Assembly: GCF_014646515.1 (NCBI RefSeq)
Contig: NZ_BMNK01000007.1
Coordinates: forward strand, 126,398-190,397
From: Nonomuraea glycinis
Lineage (GTDB): Bacteria; Actinomycetota; Actinomycetes; Streptosporangiales; Streptosporangiaceae
DNA: 64,000 nucleotides
Reading direction: 5' to 3'
Numbering within the stretch: the first letter of the stretch is position 1; every line of letters begins with the position of its first letter. The notes under the pieces were generated by a model. It ran no database searches. It was not told where the DNA came from and saw nothing but the letters and a program-made list of their open reading frames with translations. Shown here in pieces: positions 43,120 to 52,032 of this stretch. The position numbers were made by a program, and so were the translations under genes.

Positions 43120-44513
43120 CGGATCTCCCTGATCACATTGGTGGTCGAACGTCCCGGCAGCAGGCTCAGCACGACCGTGTGCGCGCCCAGCCGGTCCAGG
43201 ACCTCGGTTTCGGGCAGGATTCCGCCCGCGTAGTCGCCGCCCTTCACCCACACGTCGGGGCGGAGCAGCTCGATCGCGCGGGCGGGGGTGTCCTCGTCGA
43301 ACACCAGTACCGCGTCCACGCAGCTCAGCGCGCGCAGCACCTCGGCCCGGTCGAGGGCGTCCACGACCGGTCTGCTGCGGCCCTTGAGCCTGCGGACCGA
43401 GTCGTCGGAGTTGACGCAGACGACCAGTGCGTCGCCCAGCGCCCGGGCCCGCCGTAGCAGGCTGACGTGCCCGGCATGCAGCAGGTCGAAACAGCCCCCG
43501 GTGGCGATCAGCCGGCCGCCGGAGGCCCGGGTCAGCTCGGCCACCTCGACCGCGCTGCGCGGCCGGTCGCCGAGCCGCTGCTCCTGGACGCGGACCGCGG
43601 CGGCGCCGCCGCGCTGGACGAAGCGGGAGGCCTCGCCCACCCCGAGGGTGACCGCCTCCCGCACGGTCGCCCCGGCGCGCAGCGCCAGCGCCGCGGCGCT
43701 CGCCAGCCGGTCGCCGGCTCCGCACACGTCCTGGCCGCCGGCCCGTACGGGGGCGGGGATCTGGGTGAGCGAGCCGTCGGCCAGCGCCAGCGCCGCGCCG
43801 CGGGTGCCCAGCGTGACGGCCACCGCCCCGGCCCGCAGCTCCCGCACCAGGCGGCGGGCCGCCCGGTCGGGGCCGGCGTAGGGGGCGGGGCAGAGCAGCT
43901 CGGCCTCCGCCTCGCTCGGCGTCAGCAGCGTGCACCCGGCCACGGGCCGGTCGCCTCGGGGGTGCGGGTCCCAGACGATCGGCACGCCGCGGCCGGGCAG
44001 CAGCGCGCGCGCCAGCCGGGCGACGCCTCTGCCGTAGTCGGCGACCAGCACCGCACCGGCCCTGGCCACCGCCTCGGCCGCCTTGGCGTGCTCGGGGGCC
44101 TGGCCGACGGTGCCGTCGCCGGTGTCCAGGCGCAGCAGCGTCTGCCCCCTGGCCCTGATCCTGGTCTTGTGCACGGTGCCGCCGCGCAGCGGGAGCCGTA
44201 CCAGATCCAGCTCGTCCGACAGCAGGCCGCACAGGCGGCGGCCGGCCGGGTCGTCGCCGATCGCGGTGATCAGCACCACCTCGGCGCCGTCGCGGGCGGC
44301 GAGCAGGGCCGCCAGGCCCGCGCCGCCGGGGCGGGCGTGCTCGGCGGCGACGTCCACCACCGGGACGGGCGCGTCCGGGCAGAGCCTGTCGGTGTCCCCC
44401 TCGACGTCCACGTCCAGCAGCGTGTCGCCGATGACCACGAGCGGCCCCAGCACGGGCCGGCCCCTGCCCGGGGCGCCGTGGCGGAGGTCCGCGCTCCGCC
44501 GCTGACCCGTCAC
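43116..44513 (-). CDS. Bifunctional heptose kinase/adenylyltransferase (HldE type)
   Basis: 465 aa from a GTG in a GTGA overlap with gmhA; longer frames upstream run antisense into unrelated sequence. Kinase domain about 20-310 with GAGD at 265-268; nucleotidyltransferase about 330-465 with ATGGCFD, HAGH at 346-349 and VKGGDY. It has both activities needed to turn heptose 7-phosphate into ADP-heptose together with GmhB. It is clearly diverged from the copy at 1119-2579. Confidence 0.9.
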   Translation of the reverse strand: MTGQRRSADLRHGAPGRGRPVLGPLVVIGDTLLDVDVEGDTDRLCPDAPVPVVDVAAEHARPGGAGLAALLAARDGAEVVLITAIGDDPAGRRLCGLLSDELDLVRLPLRGGTVHKTRIRARGQTLLRLDTGDGTVGQAPEHAKAAEAVARAGAVLVADYGRGVARLARALLPGRGVPIVWDPHPRGDRPVAGCTLLTPSEAEAELLCPAPYAGPDRAARRLVRELRAGAVAVTLGTRGAALALADGSLTQIPAPVRAGGQDVCGAGDRLASAAALALRAGATVREAVTLGVGEASRFVQRGGAAAVRVQEQRLGDRPRSAVEVAELTRASGGRLIATGGCFDLLHAGHVSLLRRARALGDALVVCVNSDDSVRRLKGRSRPVVDALDRAEVLRALSCVDAVLVFDEDTPARAIELLRPDVWVKGGDYAGGILPETEVLDRLGAHTVVLSLLPGRSTTNVIREIR

Positions 44514-45058
44514 AGCGCCTCCTCGACCGCGTCGCAGAGCATGTGGATCATCGCCAGATGCACTTCCTGTACGGTCGCCGCGTCGTCGGCGGGCACGGCG
44601 ACCGTCTCGTCGCAGAGGCCGGCCAGCGGGTTCGGCGCCGGGCCGGTCAGCGCCCACGCGAGGATGCCGTGCTCCTGGGCCGCGCGGGCGGCGGCGAGCA
44701 CGTTGGCGCTGACGCCGCTCGTCGACAGGCACACCAGCACGTCACCGGGGCGGCCGTGGGCGCGCACCTGCCTGGCGTAGACCTCCTCGGCGCCGAAGTC
44801 GTTGGCGATCGCGGTCATCGAGGAGCTGTCGGCGTGCAGCGGGATCGCCGCGTACGGCGGCCTGTCGGCCCGGAACCTGCCGACCAGCTCGGCCGTCAGA
44901 TGCTGGGCCTCCGCCGCCGAGCCGCCGTTGCCGCAGGCCAGCAGCCTGCCTCCGGCCGACAGCACGCCCGCGAGCTTTCCTCCCCAGGCGCGAACCGTGA
45001 CCGCGTGGCCGTCGACCTGGGTCAGGGCGGCGCGGAGCTTGCGCAGGTGCGTGTCCAT
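44510..45058 (-). CDS. gmhA: Sedoheptulose 7-phosphate isomerase GmhA
   Basis: 182 aa SIS-domain enzyme. CGNGGSAAEAQHLTAELVGRF is the GmhA signature; STSGVSANVLAA and the C-terminal HLAMIHMLCDAVE hold active-site residues. It isomerises sedoheptulose 7-phosphate to D-glycero-D-manno-heptose 7-phosphate, the first step of the nucleotide-heptose pathway. 2 bp after the GT4 gene and coupled to hldE. Confidence 0.93.
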   Translation of the reverse strand: MDTHLRKLRAALTQVDGHAVTVRAWGGKLAGVLSAGGRLLACGNGGSAAEAQHLTAELVGRFRADRPPYAAIPLHADSSSMTAIANDFGAEEVYARQVRAHGRPGDVLVCLSTSGVSANVLAAARAAQEHGILAWALTGPAPNPLAGLCDETVAVPADDAATVQEVHLAMIHMLCDAVEEAL

Positions 45059-45060
45059 GG

Positions 45061-46260
45061 CTAACCCCCCAGAGCGGTCAGACGGCCCAGTTGCCCGTCG
45101 ATGACCTGCGTGTACACGGTCTCGGTCTGTTCGGCGACCCGCGGCCAGCCGTACCTCTCACGAGCGCGGCGCGCCCCGGCCGCGCCGAGCGCCCGCCGGC
45201 GGTCCGGATGCTCGAGGACCTCCCTCAGCGCCCTGGCGAGCGCTCGGGGCCGGCGCGGCGGCACCAGCAGACCGCAGCCCGCCACCGTGTCCAGATGCCC
45301 GCCGACCGCCGACGCCACGACCGGCACGCCGCACGCCATCGCCTCCACGGGGACCAGGCCGAACGGCTCGTACCACGGCACCGTGACCAGCACGTCGGCC
45401 GCGCGCATCAGCGGCGGCACCTGCTCGCGCGGCACACTGCCGATCACGTGCACCCGGTGGCCGAGCCCGTAGCCGGCCGCCAGCTCCCGCAGCCGTACGG
45501 CCTCCTCGTCGTCGGCCCGGCCGCCCGCGATCACCAGCTCGGCGTCCGGCAGCTGCCGCAGGGCCGCGATCACCGTGTCCACGCCCTTGCGCGGCACCAG
45601 GCGGCCGATGCTGAGCACCATCGGCCCGCCGGTGCGCGGCGCGACCGGCCCCTGCGGGCGGAACATGTCCACGTCGACGCCGCACGGCACGACCGCGATG
45701 CGCTGCTCGGGCACGCCCATGGCGCGCAGCTCGTCCACCTCGTCGCCGCAGGTGGCCAGCACCGCGTCCGCCCGCCTGCCGATCTCGCGCTCGGTCTCGA
45801 TCCGGTGCGCCGGGCTGGTGTCGGCGTCGCCCTGCCAGCGCCGCTTCACCGCGCCGAGCGCGTGAAAGGTCTGCACCACCGGCACCCCCACCGGCAACGT
45901 CTGCGCGGCCCGCAGCGCCGCCTGGCCGCTCATCCAAAAGTGCGCGTGCACGATGTCCGGCCGCCGCCGGGCCCAGCGGTCGGCCAGCCGCTCGGTGAAC
46001 TCCGGCATGTACGGCGGGAGCTCGTCCTTCGGCAGCGGCGTGGCCGGACCGGCCGGGACGTAGGCGACCGTGACGCGCGGCGCGAGCCGCACCGTGGCGG
46101 GCCGCATCGGATCGGAGCGCCGGGTGTGCACGACCACCGTGTGCCCGCGGGCGCCCAGCGCGGCGGCCAGCTTGGCCACGTACACGTTCTGGCCGCCTGA
46201 GTCGACGCCGCCGATCGTGGCCAGCGGATCCGCGTGCTCGGAGACGAGATCGATCTTCAC
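45061..46260 (-). CDS. Glycosyltransferase family 4
   Basis: 399 aa GT-B enzyme. The N-terminal IGGVDSGGQNVYV loop resembles sucrose-phosphate-synthase/MshA-like GT4 proteins; the donor site is SIGRLVPRKGVDTVI and the E-x7-E motif is EPFGLVPVEA. Donor and acceptor are unknown. In operon with gmhA and a GT9 gene, overlapping the latter by 4 bp. Confidence 0.9.
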   Translation of the reverse strand: MKIDLVSEHADPLATIGGVDSGGQNVYVAKLAAALGARGHTVVVHTRRSDPMRPATVRLAPRVTVAYVPAGPATPLPKDELPPYMPEFTERLADRWARRRPDIVHAHFWMSGQAALRAAQTLPVGVPVVQTFHALGAVKRRWQGDADTSPAHRIETEREIGRRADAVLATCGDEVDELRAMGVPEQRIAVVPCGVDVDMFRPQGPVAPRTGGPMVLSIGRLVPRKGVDTVIAALRQLPDAELVIAGGRADDEEAVRLRELAAGYGLGHRVHVIGSVPREQVPPLMRAADVLVTVPWYEPFGLVPVEAMACGVPVVASAVGGHLDTVAGCGLLVPPRRPRALARALREVLEHPDRRRALGAAGARRARERYGWPRVAEQTETVYTQVIDGQLGRLTALGG

Positions 46261-47360
46261 TGCGTCAGCTCCCTCACTGCCTTGACCACCTGCTCACCGG
46301 TCACCTCCGACAGGCACGGGTGCCCGGCGACCGGGCAGGTGCGCGCCCTGCTCAGCCGGCAGGGGGCATGCTGGTCACCGAGCAACACCGTCGGCACGCG
46401 GTACGGGGCCCACCGCGCGGCGGGGACGACCGGCGCGAACAGGCTCACGACGGGGGTGCCGACAGCCGCCGCCAGGTGCGCGGGGCCGGTGTTGCCGGCC
46501 ACGAGCACGCCGGCGCGTTCGATCACGGCGGCCAGCTGGCCCAGCGTCGTCCTGCCGCCCAGGTCGACGGCGACCCCGTGGGCGACGAAGGCGGTGAGCT
46601 CACGTTCCTTGCCGGTGACGACGACCCGATGGCCGTCCTCTACCAGCTCCCGCACGGCCTGCCGGTGCCTGTCGGCCGGCCAGGTCCTGGCGGGGGCAGA
46701 AGTCCCTGGGTGTACCACGACATACGCGCCTGCGTCGGCAGCGCCGCCGACGCCCAGGGACTTCCCCAGAACGGGGCCGATATCCGGAAGGGGCCTGCGA
46801 ACTGCGAGTCGGCCGTCGTCGCCGGGTGGCAGCTCGAATCCGGCGGCGCGGGCGAGCGCCAGCATCCGCTCCGCCTCGGGCACGTCGACGCTCTCGTCCA
46901 CGACGTGGCGCACGTCCAGCAGGGAGCCCGGGTAGTCGTTGCTGATCGCGGCGATCCGCCGTACCCCGGCCAGCCGCAGCAGCAGCGCCAGCGGGAGGGC
47001 CGACTGGTGGAAGGAGGTGAGGATCAGCGCCTCGCCGATCCCGCCGAGCCGCCGGACCAGCTCGGTGACCTGGCCGAGGTCCACCGGCGGGGGGTCGCCG
47101 TCGATCCACGGGGCCCGCCACTCGATCACCCGGTCCACGCCGGGCAGCAACTCGGCGGCCGCCCTGCCGTTCGGGCCCGCCAGCATCACCACCTCACGCG
47201 CGCCTTCCCGTACGGCCCGTACGGCGGGCCCGGCCAGCAGCACGTCCCCGGCGTCGTCGAGCCGGGCCACGAGGACCCGCTCCCGGCGGGGTCGCCGCCG
47301 GGCGGCCGGCTCACCCGCCGCCGGTCTGGCTCGCGACAGCACCCCCAAGCGACCGTTCAT
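46257..47360 (-). CDS. Glycosyltransferase family 9
   Basis: 367 aa from the ATG in an ATGA overlap with the GT2 gene. A basic N-terminal leader of about 30 residues precedes VLVARLDDAGDVLLAGPAV. Donor motifs are VVHPGTSAPARTWP and AGNTGPAHLAAAVG. Like the other GT9 proteins it is expected to use an ADP-heptose. Confidence 0.88.
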   Translation of the reverse strand: MNGRLGVLSRARPAAGEPAARRRPRRERVLVARLDDAGDVLLAGPAVRAVREGAREVVMLAGPNGRAAAELLPGVDRVIEWRAPWIDGDPPPVDLGQVTELVRRLGGIGEALILTSFHQSALPLALLLRLAGVRRIAAISNDYPGSLLDVRHVVDESVDVPEAERMLALARAAGFELPPGDDGRLAVRRPLPDIGPVLGKSLGVGGAADAGAYVVVHPGTSAPARTWPADRHRQAVRELVEDGHRVVVTGKERELTAFVAHGVAVDLGGRTTLGQLAAVIERAGVLVAGNTGPAHLAAAVGTPVVSLFAPVVPAARWAPYRVPTVLLGDQHAPCRLSRARTCPVAGHPCLSEVTGEQVVKAVRELTQ

Positions 47361-48382
47361 CGCCGTGCCCTCCATTCCCCCCGAAGCCGGTGCGCGCAGG
47401 CGACCGGCGGGATCACGACGCTGGTGACCACCATCCGCAGCACCTCCTGGGGAGTCCGGGGCCCGGGCGCCACCCTGGCCCACACGAACTCCGCGGTGAG
47501 CCCGATCCACCCAGCGGCGGCCACCACCCCCAGCACCGCCCCGACGACCGGCCTGGCGACCGGCACCGCCCCTACGAGCGGCGCTGGGGCCGGTCCGGCG
47601 CCCAGCGCGCGCCCACGGGGTGGTGCTGTGCTGGGCATGAGCCTCGTAAGGGCGTAGGTGGCGAGGGCGGTGAGGCCGAGGGCGGTGGTGAGCGCGTGGC
47701 GGCGTAGCCGGGTGGGGCCGCCGCCGATGGCCTCCCGCCAGCCCGGCCCGAAGCGGCGGCGCAGGCGGGCGTCGTCGGCGTTGCCCCGCTGGAACCGCAC
47801 GCTCGACCAGAACCCGTCCACCCGCACCGGGTGAACCGTCACCCGGGCCCCCTTGACGAGCCGATAGCCCGCCTCGAACATCCGCAGCGCCAGGTCGGCG
47901 TCCTCCCGGTAGGCGCGCGGGAAGCCCTCGTCGAACCCGCCGACCCGCTCCAGCGCCGCCCGGCGGTAGGCCATGTCGGCGGTCGGCCAGTTCGCGCCGA
48001 CCAGCCCGGCGGTGTGGCGCTCGGCGTCGGTGGGGCGGCGGTCGCGGGGGAGCGGCACCACGATGCGCCCCTGACTGCCCGCCACGTCGTCGGCCAGACC
48101 GGCCAGGTCCTGAAACGCGGCCCGTGCCCAGCCGTCCCCTGGCACCACGTCGTCGTCCAGGAAGGCCACCCACGGCGTGCCGGTCGCCCGCCAGCCGGCG
48201 TTGCGCGCCGCGGCGGGCCCGCGACCGCCGGTGCGGACGACCCGTACATGCTCCGGCATCTCCAGCGGCGCGGCGCCGTCCGGGCGGTCGTCCACGACGA
48301 CGGCCGGCACGTCCGGCCCGAGCGCGGCCAGCGTGGCCCGCAGGCTCGGGCGGCCGATCGTCGGGATCACGACGGTGATCAC
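47357..48382 (-). CDS. Glycosyltransferase family 2 with C-terminal membrane region
   Basis: 341 aa from a GTG overlapping the carbamoyltransferase stop. GT-A fold with VIPTIGRP, the DDR and FLDDDVVPGDGW metal motif and REDADLALRM. Two or three hydrophobic helices follow residue 215 (LTTALGLTALATYAL, then PVVGAVLGVVAAAGWIGL), so it is likely membrane-associated. It may start or extend a lipid-linked glycan. Confidence 0.85.
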   Translation of the reverse strand: MITVVIPTIGRPSLRATLAALGPDVPAVVVDDRPDGAAPLEMPEHVRVVRTGGRGPAAARNAGWRATGTPWVAFLDDDVVPGDGWARAAFQDLAGLADDVAGSQGRIVVPLPRDRRPTDAERHTAGLVGANWPTADMAYRRAALERVGGFDEGFPRAYREDADLALRMFEAGYRLVKGARVTVHPVRVDGFWSSVRFQRGNADDARLRRRFGPGWREAIGGGPTRLRRHALTTALGLTALATYALTRLMPSTAPPRGRALGAGPAPAPLVGAVPVARPVVGAVLGVVAAAGWIGLTAEFVWARVAPGPRTPQEVLRMVVTSVVIPPVACAHRLRGEWRARR

Positions 48383-50010
48383 CGGGCGAACACCTCCCCG
48401 CGCCGCACCAGGTACGGCCCCAGGGCGAGCACCTCCACCGGGGAGGAGCCGAAGCATTCGAGCGCGTCCCGCGGGTCGTCCACCATGGGCCGCCCGGCGG
48501 TGTTGAGGCTCGTGTTGACCACCACCGGCAGCCCGGTGCGCGACTCGAACTCCGCGAGCATGCGGGCGAGCAGCGGCTGGGCGGCGGGGGAGACCGTCTG
48601 CACGCGGGCGGTGCCGTCCACGTGCACCACCGCGGGGATCCGCGCGCACCACGACGGCCGCACCTCGTGCACGAACAGCATGTACGGCGAGGGCGTCGGG
48701 CCCCGGCCGAAGATCTCGGCGGCCCGCGACTCCAGCACCATCGGCGCGATCGGCCTGAACTGCTCGCGCCCCTTGACGTCGTTGAGCCGTTCGGTGTTGC
48801 GGGCGTGCCCGGGGTGGGCCAGCAGCGACCGGTTGCCCAGCGCCCGCGGGCCGTACTCCGACCTGCCCTGGAACCAGGCGACGATCCGGTCGGCCGCCAG
48901 TTCGGCGGCCACGGCGGCGGCCAGGTCGGTGGGCCGGGAGTGCGGCACCCTGGCCACGTCCAGCCAGGCGCCGAGCTCCTCGTCGGTGAAACCGCGGCCG
49001 AGCGCCGCGCCCGGCATGGGGGCGGCGGGCTCGCCGTGGGCCTGCGCCAGGTGCAGCGCGCCGCCGAGCGCGGTGCCGGAGTCGCCGGCGGCCGGCTGCA
49101 CCCACACCTCGTCGAACGGGCCCTCGGCCAGCAGCCGGGTGTTGGCCACGCAGTTCAGCGCCACCCCGCCCGCCAGCGCCAGCCGGCGCTCCCCGGTGCG
49201 CTCGTGCAGCCAGCCGACCAGCTCCAGCAGCACCTCCTCCAGCCGGACCTGCACGCTGGCGGCCAGATCGGCGTGGTCGGCGGTCCACGGCTCGCCTCGG
49301 GCCAGCGCCTTGGCGTAGCCGTTCCAGTCGATGGCCGCGACGTGGAAGCCGCCGTCGCCCGTGGTGCGGATCAGCTCGCGCAGCGCGTCCAGATGCCGGG
49401 GGCGGCCGTAGGAGGCCAGCGCCATCACCTTGTACTCGTCGCAGGAGCGCAGGAAGCCCAGATGCTCGGTCACGTCCTCGTACATGAGACCGAGCGAGTG
49501 CGGCAGCCGTTGCGCGGCGAGCACCTCCAGCTCACCGTCGCGGTAGCGGCCGGCCAGGTGGGAGACGTCCTCGCCGCGGCCGTCGCACACCAGCACCGCG
49601 CAGTCGCGCCACGGCGAGGCCAGCCCCGCCGAGGCGGCGTGCGCCACATGGTGCGGCACGAAACGCACCCGCGCCGGGTCGAGACCGGGCAGCGCCGTGG
49701 ACAGGAACAGTGGCGCGCGCACCGCGTACCTGGTGCGCAGATCCTCCCAGTCGCCGTCGGGGCGCTGGCGGACCAGGGCCGGATCGTAGGAGTAGGCCAC
49801 CGCGTCGAGGTCCTCGGGCCCGATCCCCGCCTCCCGCAGGCACCAGGCGGCCGCCTGCTCCGGCAGCTCCCAGGCGGAGAACGGCAGCGGCCGCTTGCCG
49901 TGCTTGCGCCGGCTGAAGCGCTCCTCCTCCGCGGCGGCGACCACCTTTCCGTCGGCCACCAGAGCGGCGGCCGGGTCGTGGAAGATCGCGTTGATGCCGA
50001 GAAATCTCAT
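48379..50010 (-). CDS. Carbamoyltransferase (NodU/CmcH/TobZ family)
   Basis: 543 aa. The N-terminal Kae1-like part has the opening LGINAIFHDPAAALV, the metal-binding HHVAHAASAG and CDGRGE; the C-terminal YrdC-like part has EYGPRALGNRSLLAHP and KGREQFRPIAP. Such enzymes transfer carbamoyl from carbamoyl phosphate, through carbamoyl-adenylate, to a sugar or antibiotic hydroxyl. It is the first gene of the nine-gene heptose operon, with GGGAGGGG before its ATG, so the product is probably a carbamoylated sugar chain. Confidence 0.92.
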   Translation of the reverse strand: MRFLGINAIFHDPAAALVADGKVVAAAEEERFSRRKHGKRPLPFSAWELPEQAAAWCLREAGIGPEDLDAVAYSYDPALVRQRPDGDWEDLRTRYAVRAPLFLSTALPGLDPARVRFVPHHVAHAASAGLASPWRDCAVLVCDGRGEDVSHLAGRYRDGELEVLAAQRLPHSLGLMYEDVTEHLGFLRSCDEYKVMALASYGRPRHLDALRELIRTTGDGGFHVAAIDWNGYAKALARGEPWTADHADLAASVQVRLEEVLLELVGWLHERTGERRLALAGGVALNCVANTRLLAEGPFDEVWVQPAAGDSGTALGGALHLAQAHGEPAAPMPGAALGRGFTDEELGAWLDVARVPHSRPTDLAAAVAAELAADRIVAWFQGRSEYGPRALGNRSLLAHPGHARNTERLNDVKGREQFRPIAPMVLESRAAEIFGRGPTPSPYMLFVHEVRPSWCARIPAVVHVDGTARVQTVSPAAQPLLARMLAEFESRTGLPVVVNTSLNTAGRPMVDDPRDALECFGSSPVEVLALGPYLVRRGEVFAR

Positions 50011-50044
50011 CGGTCCCCTCCCCCTGAGGAATGGAGAACCGCTA

Positions 50045-50071
50045 CCGAGAGAAGCGGCTCTCAAACACTGA
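50045..50071 (-). promoter_or_regulatory. Hyphenated inverted repeat in the carbamoyltransferase leader, shared with hldE at 2.6 kb
   Basis: GAGAG (50047-50051) and CTCTC (50058-50062). On the minus strand the block reads TGTTTGAGAG, 6 nt, CTCTC, GGTAG, about 35-60 nt before the ATG. The match to the hldE leader covers TGTTTGAGAG exactly, then CTCTC and GGTAG. It also lies in the gap to the divergent gmhB gene, so it could serve both directions. Confidence 0.5.
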
Positions 50072-50184
50072 GGCATCCCGTGAGGTGTGAAAACAGGCTG
50101 AACCGCCTGGGGTTGGTCACGGAGAGTAGCGTTGTTTGCCGGGTGGCCCCCCGGGTAGCTGGCGAAGACGTGAGCCGGAGGTGA

Positions 50185-50799
50185 ATGGTGTTCGAACAAC
50201 GACGTCCCGGAGCCGTACTCTTCGACAGGGACGGAACCCTGATCAGGGATGTCCCCTACAACGGCGATCCGGCGCGCGTGGAGGTCATGCCGGGCGCGCA
50301 GGAGGCGCTGGGCCGGCTGCGGCAGGCCGACGTGCCGGTGGCGGTCGTGACCAACCAGTCCGGCGTCGCCAAGGGCCTGCTGACGGCGGACGAGATGGAG
50401 CAGGTGAACGCCAGGGTCGAGCAGTTGCTCGGGCCGTTCGACGCCTGGGCCATCTGCGTGCACGACGACAACGACGGCTGCACCTGCCGTAAACCCGCGC
50501 CCGGACTGGTGATCAGAGCCGCGGCCGTGCTCGACGTGAGCCCGCGCGACTGCGTCGTGGTGGGCGACATCGGCCGCGACATGGACGCCGCCAGGGCCGC
50601 CGGCGCGCGCGGCATCCTGGTGCCCACCCCGCAGACGCTGCGCGAGGAGGTGGGGCGCGCCCCCGAGGTGGCCGACGACCTGCTCGACGCCGTCGACCGG
50701 ATGCTGACCGGCACCGTCACCGCCACCCCCGTCACCGTGGGGACGACCGTCGGAACCTCGACCACCTGGTCCCGGACGACCGGCTGGAACCGCTGGTGA
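50185..50799 (+). CDS. gmhB: D-glycero-beta-D-manno-heptose 1,7-bisphosphate 7-phosphatase (GmhB-like HAD)
   Basis: 204 aa. Catalytic D14 and D16 in LFDRDGTL, VTNQSG, CRKPAPG lysine and GDIGRDMDAA. The zinc-loop residues of GmhB are present: C91, H93, C99, C101. It should remove the C7 phosphate between the two HldE steps. The C-terminus ends in a Thr/Val-rich tail that is not typical. ATG at 50185 is close to GGAGGT; a GTG 3 bp later is also possible. Overlaps the next gene by 4 bp (GTGA). Confidence 0.85.
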   Translation: MVFEQRRPGAVLFDRDGTLIRDVPYNGDPARVEVMPGAQEALGRLRQADVPVAVVTNQSGVAKGLLTADEMEQVNARVEQLLGPFDAWAICVHDDNDGCTCRKPAPGLVIRAAAVLDVSPRDCVVVGDIGRDMDAARAAGARGILVPTPQTLREEVGRAPEVADDLLDAVDRMLTGTVTATPVTVGTTVGTSTTWSRTTGWNRW

Positions 50800-51716
50800 G
50801 AATCCTGCTGTGGCACGTCCACGGCTCGTGGACCACCTCGTTCGTACGCGGCCGCCACGACTACACGCTGCCCCTCGTCCCCGGCCGGGGGCCCGACGGC
50901 CGGGGCCGGGCCGCCACCTACGACTGGCCGGTCACCGCCCGCGAGGTGCCCTGGGACCGGCTCCGCGACGAACCCCTCGACCTGGTCGTCTACCAGCGCC
51001 CGCACGAACTGGAGCTGGCCCGCCAGTGGCTCGGCCGCGACCTGCCCGGCGTCTACGTCGAGCACAACACCCCCGGCGGCGACGTGCCCCGCACCCGGCA
51101 CCCCCTCGCCGGGCGCACCGACCTCCCCCTGGTGCACGTGACCCACTTCAACGAGCTGTTCTGGGACAACGGCCGGGCGCCCACCCGGGTGATCGAGCAC
51201 GGCATCCCCGACCCCGGCCACCTCTACACCGGCGAGCTGGCCCGAGCCGGCGTCGTGGTGAACGAGCCCGTCAGGCGCACCCGCGTCGCCGGCACCGACC
51301 TGCTGCCCCGCTTCGCCGCCCAGGTGCCGCTCGACGTGTTCGGCATGCGGGTCGAGGGCCTGCCGTACGGCACCTACGAGGATCTGCCGCAGGCCCGCAT
51401 GCACGCCGAGCTCGCCAGGCGGCGCGCCTACCTGCACCCCTACCGGTGGACCTCGCTCGGGCTGGCGCTCATCGAGGCGATGACGCTCGGCATGCCCGTG
51501 GTCGCGCTGGCCGCCACCGAGGCCGTCGAGGCGGTGCCGGCCGAGGCCGGCGTCCTGTCCACCAGGACCGACGTGCTGGTACGGGCGCTGACGGATTTCG
51601 TGTCCGACCCCGAGCGCGCATCCCAGGCGGGCAAGGCCGCGCGGGCCGCCGCGCTGGCCCGATACGGGCTCGCCAGGTTCCTCGACGACTGGGACCGCCT
51701 GCTCGAAGAGGTATGA
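50796..51716 (+). CDS. GT4-like glycosyltransferase
   Basis: 306 aa from a GTG. RILLWHVHGSWTTSFVRG opens a GT-B N-domain; VYVEHNTPGGDVPRTRHP and VTHFNELFWDNG are the mid-part, and HPYRWTSLGLALIEAMTLGMPVV is the C-terminal donor motif with the E-x7-E-like acid residues. It is short for GT4. Translationally coupled to gmhB, so it belongs to the heptose pathway by context. Confidence 0.82.
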   Translation: MRILLWHVHGSWTTSFVRGRHDYTLPLVPGRGPDGRGRAATYDWPVTAREVPWDRLRDEPLDLVVYQRPHELELARQWLGRDLPGVYVEHNTPGGDVPRTRHPLAGRTDLPLVHVTHFNELFWDNGRAPTRVIEHGIPDPGHLYTGELARAGVVVNEPVRRTRVAGTDLLPRFAAQVPLDVFGMRVEGLPYGTYEDLPQARMHAELARRRAYLHPYRWTSLGLALIEAMTLGMPVVALAATEAVEAVPAEAGVLSTRTDVLVRALTDFVSDPERASQAGKAARAAALARYGLARFLDDWDRLLEEV

Positions 51717-51744
51717 CCCCAGGACGCCTGGGTAGGCGCGGACC

Positions 51745-52032
51745 ATGGTGATGAAGCTGGAATGGTCGCGCAGCGCCGCCTGCCTCGACCTGGACCCAGA
51801 GCTCTTCTTTCCGATCTCGCTGCAGGGCGCCGGCCACTCTCAGGTCGAACGCGCCAAGGCCGTGTGCCGGGGCTGCCCGGTGCGCCGGCCCTGCCTGGAC
51901 TACGCCGTCAGCAGCGGCCAGACCCACGGCGTCTGGGGCGGAACCGATCCCGAACAGCGCCGGTCCCTCATTCCGAGGGCAATGCCGCCGCCAGGAAACG
52001 TTCCCGCTCGCTCGCTTCGAGGTGGTCGCTGA
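51745..52032 (+). CDS. WhiB-family iron-sulfur transcription regulator
   Basis: 95 aa. Cluster ligands C13, C41, C44 and C50 (CRGCPVRRPC) with the GVWGGT turn at 62-67 and a short basic tail. WhiB-like proteins bind 4Fe-4S clusters and pair with sigma factors. 28 bp after the glycosyltransferase on the same strand, it may regulate the heptose island. Its last 65 bp overlap the end of the convergent deformylase gene. An alternative ATG lies 6 bp downstream. Confidence 0.9.
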   Translation: MVMKLEWSRSAACLDLDPELFFPISLQGAGHSQVERAKAVCRGCPVRRPCLDYAVSSGQTHGVWGGTDPEQRRSLIPRAMPPPGNVPARSLRGGR

